DNA of 5,809 bases, from the NCBI GenBank assembly GCA_023435435.1, contig JAEYRW010000141.1, positions 1 to 5,809 on the forward strand, given 5' to 3'. Positions 1 through 4,910 of the stretch are shown piece by piece; the first letter of the stretch is position 1; each line of letters starts with the position of its first letter. Position numbers and translations under genes: made by a program. Source of the stretch: Bacillota bacterium. Its GTDB lineage: Bacteria; Bacillota; Clostridia; Christensenellales; Aristaeellaceae. The notes below the pieces were generated by a model. It worked only from the letters and a program-made list of their open reading frames with translations. It did not search any database and was not told the origin of the DNA.

Positions 1-12
1 GGAATATAAATT

Positions 13-20
13 GGGGGGAA
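13..20 (+). promoter_or_regulatory. Ribosome binding site of the DJ-1 family gene
   Basis: The purine run GGGGGGAA ends five bases before ATG 26. It can pair with the CCUCC anti-Shine-Dalgarno sequence through one G-U wobble. It supports ATG 26 and argues against the upstream TTG at 11, which would place this run inside the gene. Confidence 0.55.
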
Positions 21-25
21 GCACC

Positions 26-616
26 ATGACGAATTTCGACATTCTGCTGTTCGACGGCTTTGAGACGCTGGACGCGTTCGGACCCGCGGAAATCGCCGGC
101 CATCTGGGGGATATCTACGCGCTCACCTACCGCGCGCCGAAAGGCGGCGTTGTGGAAAGCGCGCAGGGCGTGCGGGTGGAGACGCGGCCCATGTCGGAAA
201 TCGCCCCCGGCGGCGTGCTGCTTTTGCCCGGCGGCATCGGCACGCGGTCGCTTGCCAGGGACGAGGAATTTTTGCGGGCGCTTCGCAGGCTGGCCGAGGG
301 CGCGGCTTACGTCCTCACGGTTTGCACCGGTTCGGGACTTCTTGCGGCGACAGGCTTTCTTAACGGAAGGTACGCCACCACCAACAAGAAGGCGTTCATG
401 TGGCCTGCCTCCGTGGGCCCGAAGGTATCCTGGGTCCGGAAGGCGCGCTGGGTTGTGGACGGGAACGTCTATACATCTTCCGGCGTCTCCGCGGGCATGG
501 ACATGACGCTGGGCTTTTTCCGGGACCTCCACGGCAGGACGCGCGCCCGCGCCGCGGCGGAGGACATCGAGTACGTCTGGAACGAAAACCCGGGCGACGA
601 TCCCTTCGCCATTTAA
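26..616 (+). CDS. DJ-1/PfpI family protein, isonitrile hydratase-like
   Basis: The 196-residue protein is a single class-I glutamine amidotransferase-like domain of the DJ-1/ThiJ/PfpI superfamily. Visible motifs are an N-terminal strand followed by LDAFGPAE (D16), the PGGIGTR loop (residues 68-74), the nucleophile elbow VCTGSG (C100, T101) and the C-terminal SSGVSAGMDM segment (151-160). D16, C100 and T101 fall where Pseudomonas isonitrile hydratase (InhA) has its Asp17, Cys101 and Thr102, so hydration of an isonitrile to an N-formamide is a reasonable guess. The superfamily also includes chaperones, deglycase-like and regulatory proteins, so the substrate is unproven. It has no signal peptide or membrane segment and should be cytoplasmic. 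It is a stand-alone domain, without the AraC-type DNA-binding domain that is often fused to such modules. ATG 26 is chosen over the in-frame TTG at 11 because the G-rich ribosome binding site (13-18) lies between them. The family call is firm, the reaction tentative. Confidence 0.9.
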   Translation: MTNFDILLFDGFETLDAFGPAEIAGHLGDIYALTYRAPKGGVVESAQGVRVETRPMSEIAPGGVLLLPGGIGTRSLARDEEFLRALRRLAEGAAYVLTVCTGSGLLAATGFLNGRYATTNKKAFMWPASVGPKVSWVRKARWVVDGNVYTSSGVSAGMDMTLGFFRDLHGRTRARAAAEDIEYVWNENPGDDPFAI

Positions 617-624
617 GACGCCTC

Positions 625-653
625 TTGATTTCGCGCCCCGCATCCTGTATGAT
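625..653 (+). promoter_or_regulatory. Vegetative sigma-A/sigma-70 type promoter for the MORN protein gene
   Basis: TTGATT (625-630) and TATGAT (648-653) are separated by exactly 17 bases. The first hexamer matches the -35 consensus TTGACA at four of six positions and the second matches the -10 consensus TATAAT at five of six. Transcription would start near 660 and give a 5' leader of about 64 bases before ATG 724. The -35 lies nine bases after the stop of the DJ-1 gene, so the secreted protein can be expressed independently of it. No factor-independent terminator separates the two genes, so readthrough is also possible. An imperfect dyad (CATCCTG 641-647 with 659-666) spans the -10 region and could be an operator or chance. 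Confidence 0.65.
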
Positions 654-709
654 GGAAGCAGGAATGACGCAGAACGGCCACGAATTTGACATATTCAGCC
701 GGTGCGTCG

Positions 710-719
710 AAGGAGGGGG
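710..719 (+). promoter_or_regulatory. Strong ribosome binding site fixing the MORN protein start
   Basis: AAGGAGGGGG contains a full AGGAGG (711-716), seven bases before ATG 724. The reading frame is open far upstream, back to about position 400 inside the DJ-1 gene. This site, together with the signal peptide that begins at 724, decides the start. Confidence 0.85.
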
Positions 720-723
720 AGCG

Positions 724-1752
724 ATGAAAAGATTGCTTGTGTGCGCCGTCGCGGCGTGCATGCTGCTCGGCGCGCTCTCTGCGCTGGGGGAGCGGGCGGA
801 GAACGTCGAACTGACGCTTGACTTCAGCTTCGGGCAGCGCGTGGGGGTCTACACCGGAACGTTGAAGGACGGACTGCCCGACGGAGAGGGCAGCTTCACC
901 ACCGAGAACAGCGAACAGTTGGAATGGACGTATACCGGCACATGGGTTGCCGGACACTTCGAAGGCCAGGGCGCGTCGACCTGGGAGGACGGCTGGCGCG
1001 AGGAAGGCACATACGCAAACGACATGCTCAACGGGGCGGGCGCGGAGTACTACGGTGACGTACTCGTCCATCAGGGCACCTACGCAAACGGCGTGTTGGT
1101 TCAGGGCTCGTTCTATACGGATTCCGGCATCCTCTACTACGAGGGAGAGGCGAATGACTGGCGGCCCATTGAGAGCGCGGAGGTTCGGGCGGCGCGGCTG
1201 GATGCCTTGCTCAGAGACACCATCGAGGTGGACGGCGACGCGGTTTGGCGCGACTACGATTCCTATGTGGGCAAGGCGGTGCTCCTGGGCGGGACGGTCT
1301 CCTACCTCTGGACGTCCGACGGCACCACCGGCTACTGCGACTTCGCCCTCGACATCGAAGGAAATCCGGACCATTGGACGGAGATCTATGGCCACGCGTC
1401 CATGGACGAAGCGGTGGTGGCGCTCGGCGAGGAAAATCTGCTGGTCTTCGGATACGTGCTTCCCAAGTACGAGTGGTCGGATGAAACCGGCACCTATGAA
1501 AATCCCATCGTCCAGTTTGTGGCGATGGAGCGCGTGGGCTTTGAGACCAGGCGGCTCTCCAAGGGCTCCAAGGGCGACGCGGTGGTGGCGCTGCAAAAGC
1601 GTCTTGCCGCGCTGGGATATTACGACGGCGCATTCGACGGCGACTACGGCAACGGCACGAAGAGCGCGGTGACGGCATTCCAGACGGCTGAAGGACTTCC
1701 GGCGGACGGCGTCGCGAGTCTGCGGACGCTCTACGTGCTCTACGGGGACTGA
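724..1752 (+). CDS. Secreted MORN-repeat protein with OB-like and peptidoglycan-binding domains
   Basis: The 342-residue protein begins with a signal peptide (MKRLL, then a hydrophobic stretch to about residue 21). Signal peptidase I could cut after ALG (20-22). A lipobox-like VAAC (9-12) exists but leaves too short a hydrophobic core, so lipidation is unlikely. Four MORN-type repeats follow: YTGTLKDGLPDGEGSF (43-58), YTGTWVAGHFEGQGAS (70-85), EGTYANDMLNGAGAEYY (94-110) and a degenerate QGTYANGVLVQGSFY (117-131). Residues about 150-275 form a separate domain. Its pattern (YVGKAVLLGGTV, then LLVFGYVLPKYEW and PIVQFVAMERV) resembles the OB-fold, tRNA_anti-like domains of secreted Firmicutes proteins; this is a fold guess. 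Residues 278-342 are a PG_binding_1 domain (LSKGSKGDAVVALQKRLAALG, Y-DGAFDGDYGNGT, AVTAFQ), which should anchor it to the cell wall. No catalytic domain is seen. It is probably a wall-associated binding or scaffold protein; its physiological role is unknown. Confidence 0.88.
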   Translation: MKRLLVCAVAACMLLGALSALGERAENVELTLDFSFGQRVGVYTGTLKDGLPDGEGSFTTENSEQLEWTYTGTWVAGHFEGQGASTWEDGWREEGTYANDMLNGAGAEYYGDVLVHQGTYANGVLVQGSFYTDSGILYYEGEANDWRPIESAEVRAARLDALLRDTIEVDGDAVWRDYDSYVGKAVLLGGTVSYLWTSDGTTGYCDFALDIEGNPDHWTEIYGHASMDEAVVALGEENLLVFGYVLPKYEWSDETGTYENPIVQFVAMERVGFETRRLSKGSKGDAVVALQKRLAALGYYDGAFDGDYGNGTKSAVTAFQTAEGLPADGVASLRTLYVLYGD

Positions 1753-1779
1753 CCCGGATCATTTCAATACGGAGGGTGT

Positions 1780-1819
1780 GGGCCCAGCCGCGAACCGCCG
1801 AGACGTTGCGGCGGGGCCC
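1780..1819 (+). terminator. GC-rich hairpin after the MORN protein gene, possible terminator without U-tract
   Basis: The left arm GGGCCCAGCCGC (1780-1791) pairs with the right arm GCGGCGGGGCCC (1808-1819) over 12 positions with a single A-G mismatch. A G-U and an A-U pair can extend the stem into the 16-base loop. It starts 27 bases after the stop codon, where a terminator is expected. However, no run of T follows, so it would be a non-canonical or factor-dependent end, an mRNA 3' stabiliser, or part of a leader RNA for the MFS gene. Confidence 0.4.
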
Positions 1820-1860
1820 GCGCCGCATCCCGGGCAATCCCGCACGCGGACGGCGGCATT

Positions 1861-1912
1861 TTCGCCATCGCGCCCGCAAAATTCTTGACGCAGCGTCGCG
1901 ATGGGGGGCGAA
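1861..1912 (+). repeat. Second inverted repeat in the MFS upstream region
   Basis: TTCGCC (1861-1866) pairs with GGCGAA (1907-1912), and ATCGCG (1867-1872) pairs with CGCGAT (1897-1902). This gives 12 base pairs interrupted by a four-base GGGG bulge (1903-1906) around a 24-base loop. The loop-side segment contains TTGACG (1885-1890), a possible -35 element, within the short dyad GACGCAGCGTC (1887-1897). It could be a regulatory site or an RNA stem, and chance pairing in GC-rich DNA cannot be excluded. Confidence 0.3.
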
Positions 1913-1970
1913 TTCCGCAGGCGCAAGCCGTCGAAGAGTCATCTCGTCGGCGCGCGTGCCCTGTGCGGGA

Positions 1971-1998
1971 TTGTCCGGGCATTCGGCGGAAAAATAAA
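1971..1998 (+). promoter_or_regulatory. Weak candidate promoter for the MFS gene
   Basis: TTGTCC (1971-1976) and AATAAA (1993-1998) are 16 bases apart. Each is only a partial match to the -35 and -10 consensus. The AT-rich run GAAAAATAAAAAGAAA stands out from the GC-rich surroundings, as promoter regions often do. Transcription would start near 2005 and leave a leader of about 120 bases. Confidence 0.25.
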
Positions 1999-2017
1999 AA
2001 GAAAGGGCGGTGCCGTC

Positions 2018-2113
2018 ATGCGAAAACACGGATTGATTCCGTTTTGCGCGGACACCGGGCGTTTCGTCGGTCGCAAGGGTTTGAAAGGAGTTGATGGAAT
2101 CCGAAAAGAATGA
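2018..2113 (+). CDS. Possible 31-residue leader peptide upstream of the MFS gene
   Basis: ATG 2018 opens a 31-codon frame (MRKHGLIPFCADTG..., ending GIRKE) that stops ten bases before the MFS start. It follows the candidate promoter and AAAGGGCGG, which is at best a poor ribosome binding site. The peptide is basic and has no recognisable motif. Its position directly before a transporter gene would suit a leader peptide or small protein, but nothing in its composition separates it from a chance frame. Confidence 0.18.
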   Translation: MRKHGLIPFCADTGRFVGRKGLKGVDGIRKE

Positions 2114-2123
2114 GGAGATTTGA
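2094..2123 (+). CDS. Possible nine-codon minicistron abutting the MFS start
   Basis: ATG 2094 starts the frame MESEKNEEI, whose TGA (2121-2123) is directly followed by the MFS ATG at 2124. An AAAGGAG (2084-2090) lies upstream with only three bases of spacing, which is short for efficient initiation. If it is translated, ribosomes would terminate on the MFS ribosome binding site and could reinitiate at once. It may equally be that the upstream AAAGGAG is incidental. Confidence 0.2.
   Translation: MESEKNEEI
2113..2117 (+). promoter_or_regulatory. Ribosome binding site of the MFS gene
   Basis: AGGAG ends six bases before ATG 2124, which is good spacing. An in-frame TGA immediately precedes ATG 2124, so no longer form in this frame is possible. 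Confidence 0.75.
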
Positions 2124-3386
2124 ATGAACGCGATTCTCGCGCTGTGGCGGTCCCTCGGTTCCCTGCGTGGAAACCAGAGGGCCTGCGTGCTTACCGAACC
2201 CATGTGGGCAATTCCCTACCAGCTTTTTCTTCCCTTCGCATCCCTTTACATGTCCGCCCTCGGCATTACGGACGCCGGCATCGGCGCGGTCACCGCGCTG
2301 GGCCTCGCCGCGCAGTTCATGTGGGCGCTTCTGTCGGGCGCGATTGTCGACAAAATGGGCAGACGCAAGTCGATGCTGGTCTTCGGCCTGTTGAGCTGGA
2401 CCATTCCCTGCGCGCTTTGGGCGGGAGCGGGTGGCTTTTGGGTGTTCGCATCGGCGGCTGTGCTCAACGGCATGTGGCGCGTGACGGGCACCAGCTTCAG
2501 TTGTCTCATTGTCGAGGACGGCGACGACGAAAAACTCGTCCACATCTTCACGATCCTGTCCGTCATTGGGCTGGCGGCGGGCTTCCTCACGCCCGTGGCG
2601 GGGCTCTTCATGGCCCGCTTTTCCCTGGCGCCCACCATGCGCGCGCTGTACGTGCTGGCGCTTGTGCTGATGACGGTGAAGTTTATTCTGCAATACCGCA
2701 TGTCCGGCGAGAGCGGCGTCGGGCGGGCGCGCATGAATAAATGCCGGGACAGCGCCCTGTTCGCCCTGGCGTTCGGGGGCTTTGGCGCGCTGGTTTCGGC
2801 GCTGAAGGGAAGGCGCTTCCTGCTGTGCGCGGCGCTGGCGGTTCTTTTGAACTGCGACGTCGCCATCCGCTCGAGCTTCTGGCCGCTGTTCATGATGGAG
2901 AAATACGGCCTGAGCGCCGCCGCCTTCTCCGCGCTTCCCCCGGTTAAATCGGTGGTCACCCTTGCGGCATACCTGCTCATCACGCCGCGCGTCAGGTTGT
3001 CCCACGTCCGCCGTCCGCTTCTGGGCGGCCTCGCGGCGGGCGGGTTTTCCCTCGCGCTTCTGCTGGCCTTTTTGCCCATGGGCGCGCGGGCGGCGTGGAT
3101 CGTGTTTCCGGCCGCCGCCTGCGACGCGCTGGCGCTTGCGCTGCTCGGGCCGTACATCGAGTCCCTGATTTCGGTCAGCATTCCGCGGGACGAGCGGGCG
3201 GGGGTCAACAGCATGCTCACCGCAGGGATGCTCCTCGCCGGCGCGCCGCTCACGTGGTTCGCGGGCCTTTTGGCCGAAACGAACCGGACGCTGCCGCTGC
3301 TCATGGGCGTTTGCTTCCTGGCGGCGGAGGTCGCCGCGGCGCTTTTGCTGGACAGGGCGGTCCGGGCGGAACGGATCGCCCTGTAA
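2124..3386 (+). CDS. Major facilitator superfamily (MFS) transporter
   Basis: The 420-residue, strongly hydrophobic protein has the length and layout of a 12-helix MFS carrier in the cytoplasmic membrane. The signature loop between helices 2 and 3 is clear: GAIVDKMGRRKSML (72-85), with the Gly, Asp, Gly and Arg-Arg positions of MFS motif A. Hydrophobic segments run at about 29-46, 52-73, 85-103, 105-128, 142-163 and 172-190. A polar central loop (191-209, rich in Arg, Ser and Gly) follows, and a second set runs at about 211-226, 232-256, 263-288, 298-318, 322-345, 362-384 and 388-409. A weaker copy of motif A may lie around PRVRLSHVRRP (288-298). Substrate and direction cannot be told from the sequence; drug or sugar efflux-type carriers are common in this class. 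It has its own ribosome binding site and is followed immediately by a terminator, so it ends a transcript. Family confidence is high and no specific function is assigned. Confidence 0.9.
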   Translation: MNAILALWRSLGSLRGNQRACVLTEPMWAIPYQLFLPFASLYMSALGITDAGIGAVTALGLAAQFMWALLSGAIVDKMGRRKSMLVFGLLSWTIPCALWAGAGGFWVFASAAVLNGMWRVTGTSFSCLIVEDGDDEKLVHIFTILSVIGLAAGFLTPVAGLFMARFSLAPTMRALYVLALVLMTVKFILQYRMSGESGVGRARMNKCRDSALFALAFGGFGALVSALKGRRFLLCAALAVLLNCDVAIRSSFWPLFMMEKYGLSAAAFSALPPVKSVVTLAAYLLITPRVRLSHVRRPLLGGLAAGGFSLALLLAFLPMGARAAWIVFPAAACDALALALLGPYIESLISVSIPRDERAGVNSMLTAGMLLAGAPLTWFAGLLAETNRTLPLLMGVCFLAAEVAAALLLDRAVRAERIAL

Positions 3387-3416
3387 AAAAGACGGGCCGT
3401 TGCCGGCCCGCCTTTT
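3385..3416. terminator. Bidirectional intrinsic terminator between convergent genes
   Basis: A perfect seven-base-pair stem, CGGGCCG (3393-3399) with CGGCCCG (3404-3410), encloses a TTGC loop. It is flanked by an A-run (3385-3390) on the left and TTTT (3413-3416) on the right. Read on +, it ends in TTTT and terminates the MFS transcript, whose stop codon TAA supplies part of the A-run. Read on -, it ends in TTTTTT and terminates the permease/phosphoesterase operon. The whole element occupies the 30-base gap between the two convergent stop codons. Confidence 0.88.
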
Positions 3417-4910
3417 CTATGGACAGATCACCCGGTAGGGGGGCTTGTCCGGTATTTCCACCGTGCCCCGCGCGGAAAGGTAGTTGAGGATGAGCTCGCT
3501 TACTTCCGTCTGAATCTCCTTTGCGCGGGGAAGTCCCTTGTAAAAGTCGAAATCCCCCGCGCCCGTCGCGCGGTAATTGTTCATGACCAGGGTCATTTTG
3601 TCCGCCTGCGCAACAGGCTTCCCGTTCCGCATAAGCTTCGTCACGCGGCGTCCCGCAGGGTTGCGCAGGTCGAATTCGTACGCGATTCCATAGAAGAAAT
3701 CGTAATTGTAGTGCGCTTCCTTGGGCAAAAGAAAGTGCTCGGCGATGCGGACCGTGCCGCCTGTGGCATCGAAATACGTCGCGCATTGCTCCAGCGCCAA
3801 TCTGAGGATCTCGCCCGTCACCTCCAGCACGACCAGCGTGTTGGAATAGGTGTAGCTGGCCACCACGTCCCGCACGGTGACTTCCGTTTGGAGCAGGCCG
3901 CGCAGTTCGTTGCCCAGACAGCTGCACGAAACGTCCGCGCCGCTGGCGTCCAATTGCACCATATTGTAAAAGTCCGCGATGGGCGAGCCGGACAGCGCCA
4001 TTTCGAGCTTGTCGCCCGGCAAAAGCGCCCGGGAGACGCGCCCGATGGGCCGGTCGAGCCACAGATTCAAATCGGAAAACAGTTCCGCTTGCCACATCTT
4101 GCGCCGCGCGGGCGCGGCGGGGGCAAGGAGCGCGGACGAGAATGTCCCGTCCGCCCCCAGCGTCACCTTTATAAATTGGGCAGCGTTGCAGGGCGGCTGT
4201 ACCACGTGGGTGCCGCAGTAATCGACGCCCGCCATGGGCACGTGCTGGTGACCCGTCAGCAGAAGGTCCAAGGGCAGCGCCTCGCACAGTCTGCACGCAA
4301 TGTTTTCGTCGGTGCCGCTCAATTGCCTGCCCGTGCCTGGGTCCTTTTCCAGTCCGCCGTGGTAAATGCCGATGAGCACGTCTACCTGGTCCCGGAGCGC
4401 GTCGCACGCCGTTTTCGCCGCCGCGAAGGGATCGCCCACCCGCAGCTTTTCCATGTTTTCCGGCTTTTCCCACACGCCGACCCAGGATGTCACCACGCCC
4501 ACCAGCCCCACGCGCAGCCCGTTTGAAAGGATGCGCACGGCGGTCTTTCCCAATTCCAGTTCCCCGCCCAGATCGGTGAGGTTGGCGCACAGGCAGCGCG
4601 CGTCGAGCGCCCGCAGGTGGTCGCGCAGGGTTTCGTAGCCGTAATTGAAGTCGTGATTCCCAAGGGTTACAAAATCGTATTTAAGCTCGTTCATTGCCCG
4701 GGCCACGGGCATGGGCCTTTTTTCCTGATGGCAGAAATAGGTCAGCGGCGAGCCCTGCAGGCAGTCGCCGCCGTCGATGACCAGCGTGTTTCCGTCCTTG
4801 GGGAAATCCATGGAGAAAAGCCCCATGGGCCGCGCCGTCTCGTCCGCGAAGCTCGTCGGGAAGAGATAGCCGTGGGTGTCCGAAGTGAAGTAAACCGTCA
4901 GTCTGTCCAT
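3417..4910 (-). CDS. Cytoplasmic 5'-nucleotidase / 2',3'-cyclic phosphodiesterase-like metallophosphoesterase
   Basis: The 497-residue protein has the two-domain layout of the UshA/CpdB/YfkN family. The N-terminal calcineurin-like domain carries the dimetal site: SDTHG (D11, H13), GGDCLQGSP (D49), GNHDFNYG (N85, H86), IYHGG (H184) and GHQH (H221, H223). The C-terminal 5_nucleotid_C domain shows VVASYTYSNTLVVLEVTG (349-366), YNYDFFYGIAYEFDL (401-415) and NNYRATGAGDF (444-454). GNHxFNYG, rather than the GNHEFD of UshA-type 5'-nucleotidases, and GHxH resemble CpdB-type 2',3'-cyclic-nucleotide 2'-phosphodiesterase/3'-nucleotidases. The protein starts directly with the first catalytic strand and has no signal peptide, so it should act in the cytoplasm, unlike exported UshA and CpdB. 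Its ATG at 4910 shares one base with the permease stop (TAATG), with GAGGGG just upstream, indicating translational coupling. The frame continues open upstream within the permease gene, but that extension is not family-like. The exact substrate is uncertain. Confidence 0.88.
   Translation of the reverse strand: MDRLTVYFTSDTHGYLFPTSFADETARPMGLFSMDFPKDGNTLVIDGGDCLQGSPLTYFCHQEKRPMPVARAMNELKYDFVTLGNHDFNYGYETLRDHLRALDARCLCANLTDLGGELELGKTAVRILSNGLRVGLVGVVTSWVGVWEKPENMEKLRVGDPFAAAKTACDALRDQVDVLIGIYHGGLEKDPGTGRQLSGTDENIACRLCEALPLDLLLTGHQHVPMAGVDYCGTHVVQPPCNAAQFIKVTLGADGTFSSALLAPAAPARRKMWQAELFSDLNLWLDRPIGRVSRALLPGDKLEMALSGSPIADFYNMVQLDASGADVSCSCLGNELRGLLQTEVTVRDVVASYTYSNTLVVLEVTGEILRLALEQCATYFDATGGTVRIAEHFLLPKEAHYNYDFFYGIAYEFDLRNPAGRRVTKLMRNGKPVAQADKMTLVMNNYRATGAGDFDFYKGLPRAKEIQTEVSELILNYLSARGTVEIPDKPPYRVICP

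Larger units (their letters stand above)
1753..2123. other. 371-base intergenic region rich in inverted repeats
   Basis: No convincing conventional gene lies between the MORN protein stop and the MFS start. Open frames here (for example 1776-1997 and 1901-2113 on + and 1764-1982 on -) encode Arg/Pro-rich or otherwise unfamiliar peptides. They lack good ribosome binding sites and are typical of chance frames in GC-rich DNA. The region does hold two inverted repeats (1780-1819 and 1861-1912), a TTGACG hexamer (1885-1890) without a good -10, an A-rich stretch (1990-2004) with a weak promoter match, and two short ORFs immediately before the MFS gene. It most likely contains the 3' end of the MORN transcript and the promoter and leader of the MFS gene. 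Confidence 0.6.

Noticed and set aside
732..762. Lipobox VAAC in the MORN protein signal sequence
   Set aside because: The Cys is at residue 12 and the hydrophobic core continues well beyond it, so ordinary signal peptidase I processing is more likely than lipidation.
613..1596. 327-codon open frame on the - strand opposite the MORN protein gene
   Set aside because: It is antisense to a gene with clear domains, has no ribosome binding site, and its translation shows no recognisable motif. It is a codon-bias shadow of GC-rich DNA.
1885..1914. TTGACG hexamer as the MFS promoter
   Set aside because: The -35 match is good, but positions 16-18 bases downstream (GGCGAA, GCGAAT or CGAATT) are poor -10 elements.
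1776..1997. 73-codon GTG-started frame in the intergenic region
   Set aside because: It begins at the edge of the first hairpin. Its product is Arg-rich with no motif, and the hairpin arms lie inside it. No evidence favours it over a chance frame.
2016..3304. Two long - strand frames (2016-3005 and 2246-3304) opposite the MFS gene
   Set aside because: The MFS frame has clear hydrophobic helices and motif A. The antisense frames are polar, lack motifs and have no initiation signals.
3301..4590. 429-codon open frame on the - strand within the phosphoesterase gene
   Set aside because: It overlaps the real gene in another frame, runs across the terminator into the MFS gene, and is Arg/Gly-rich without domain motifs.
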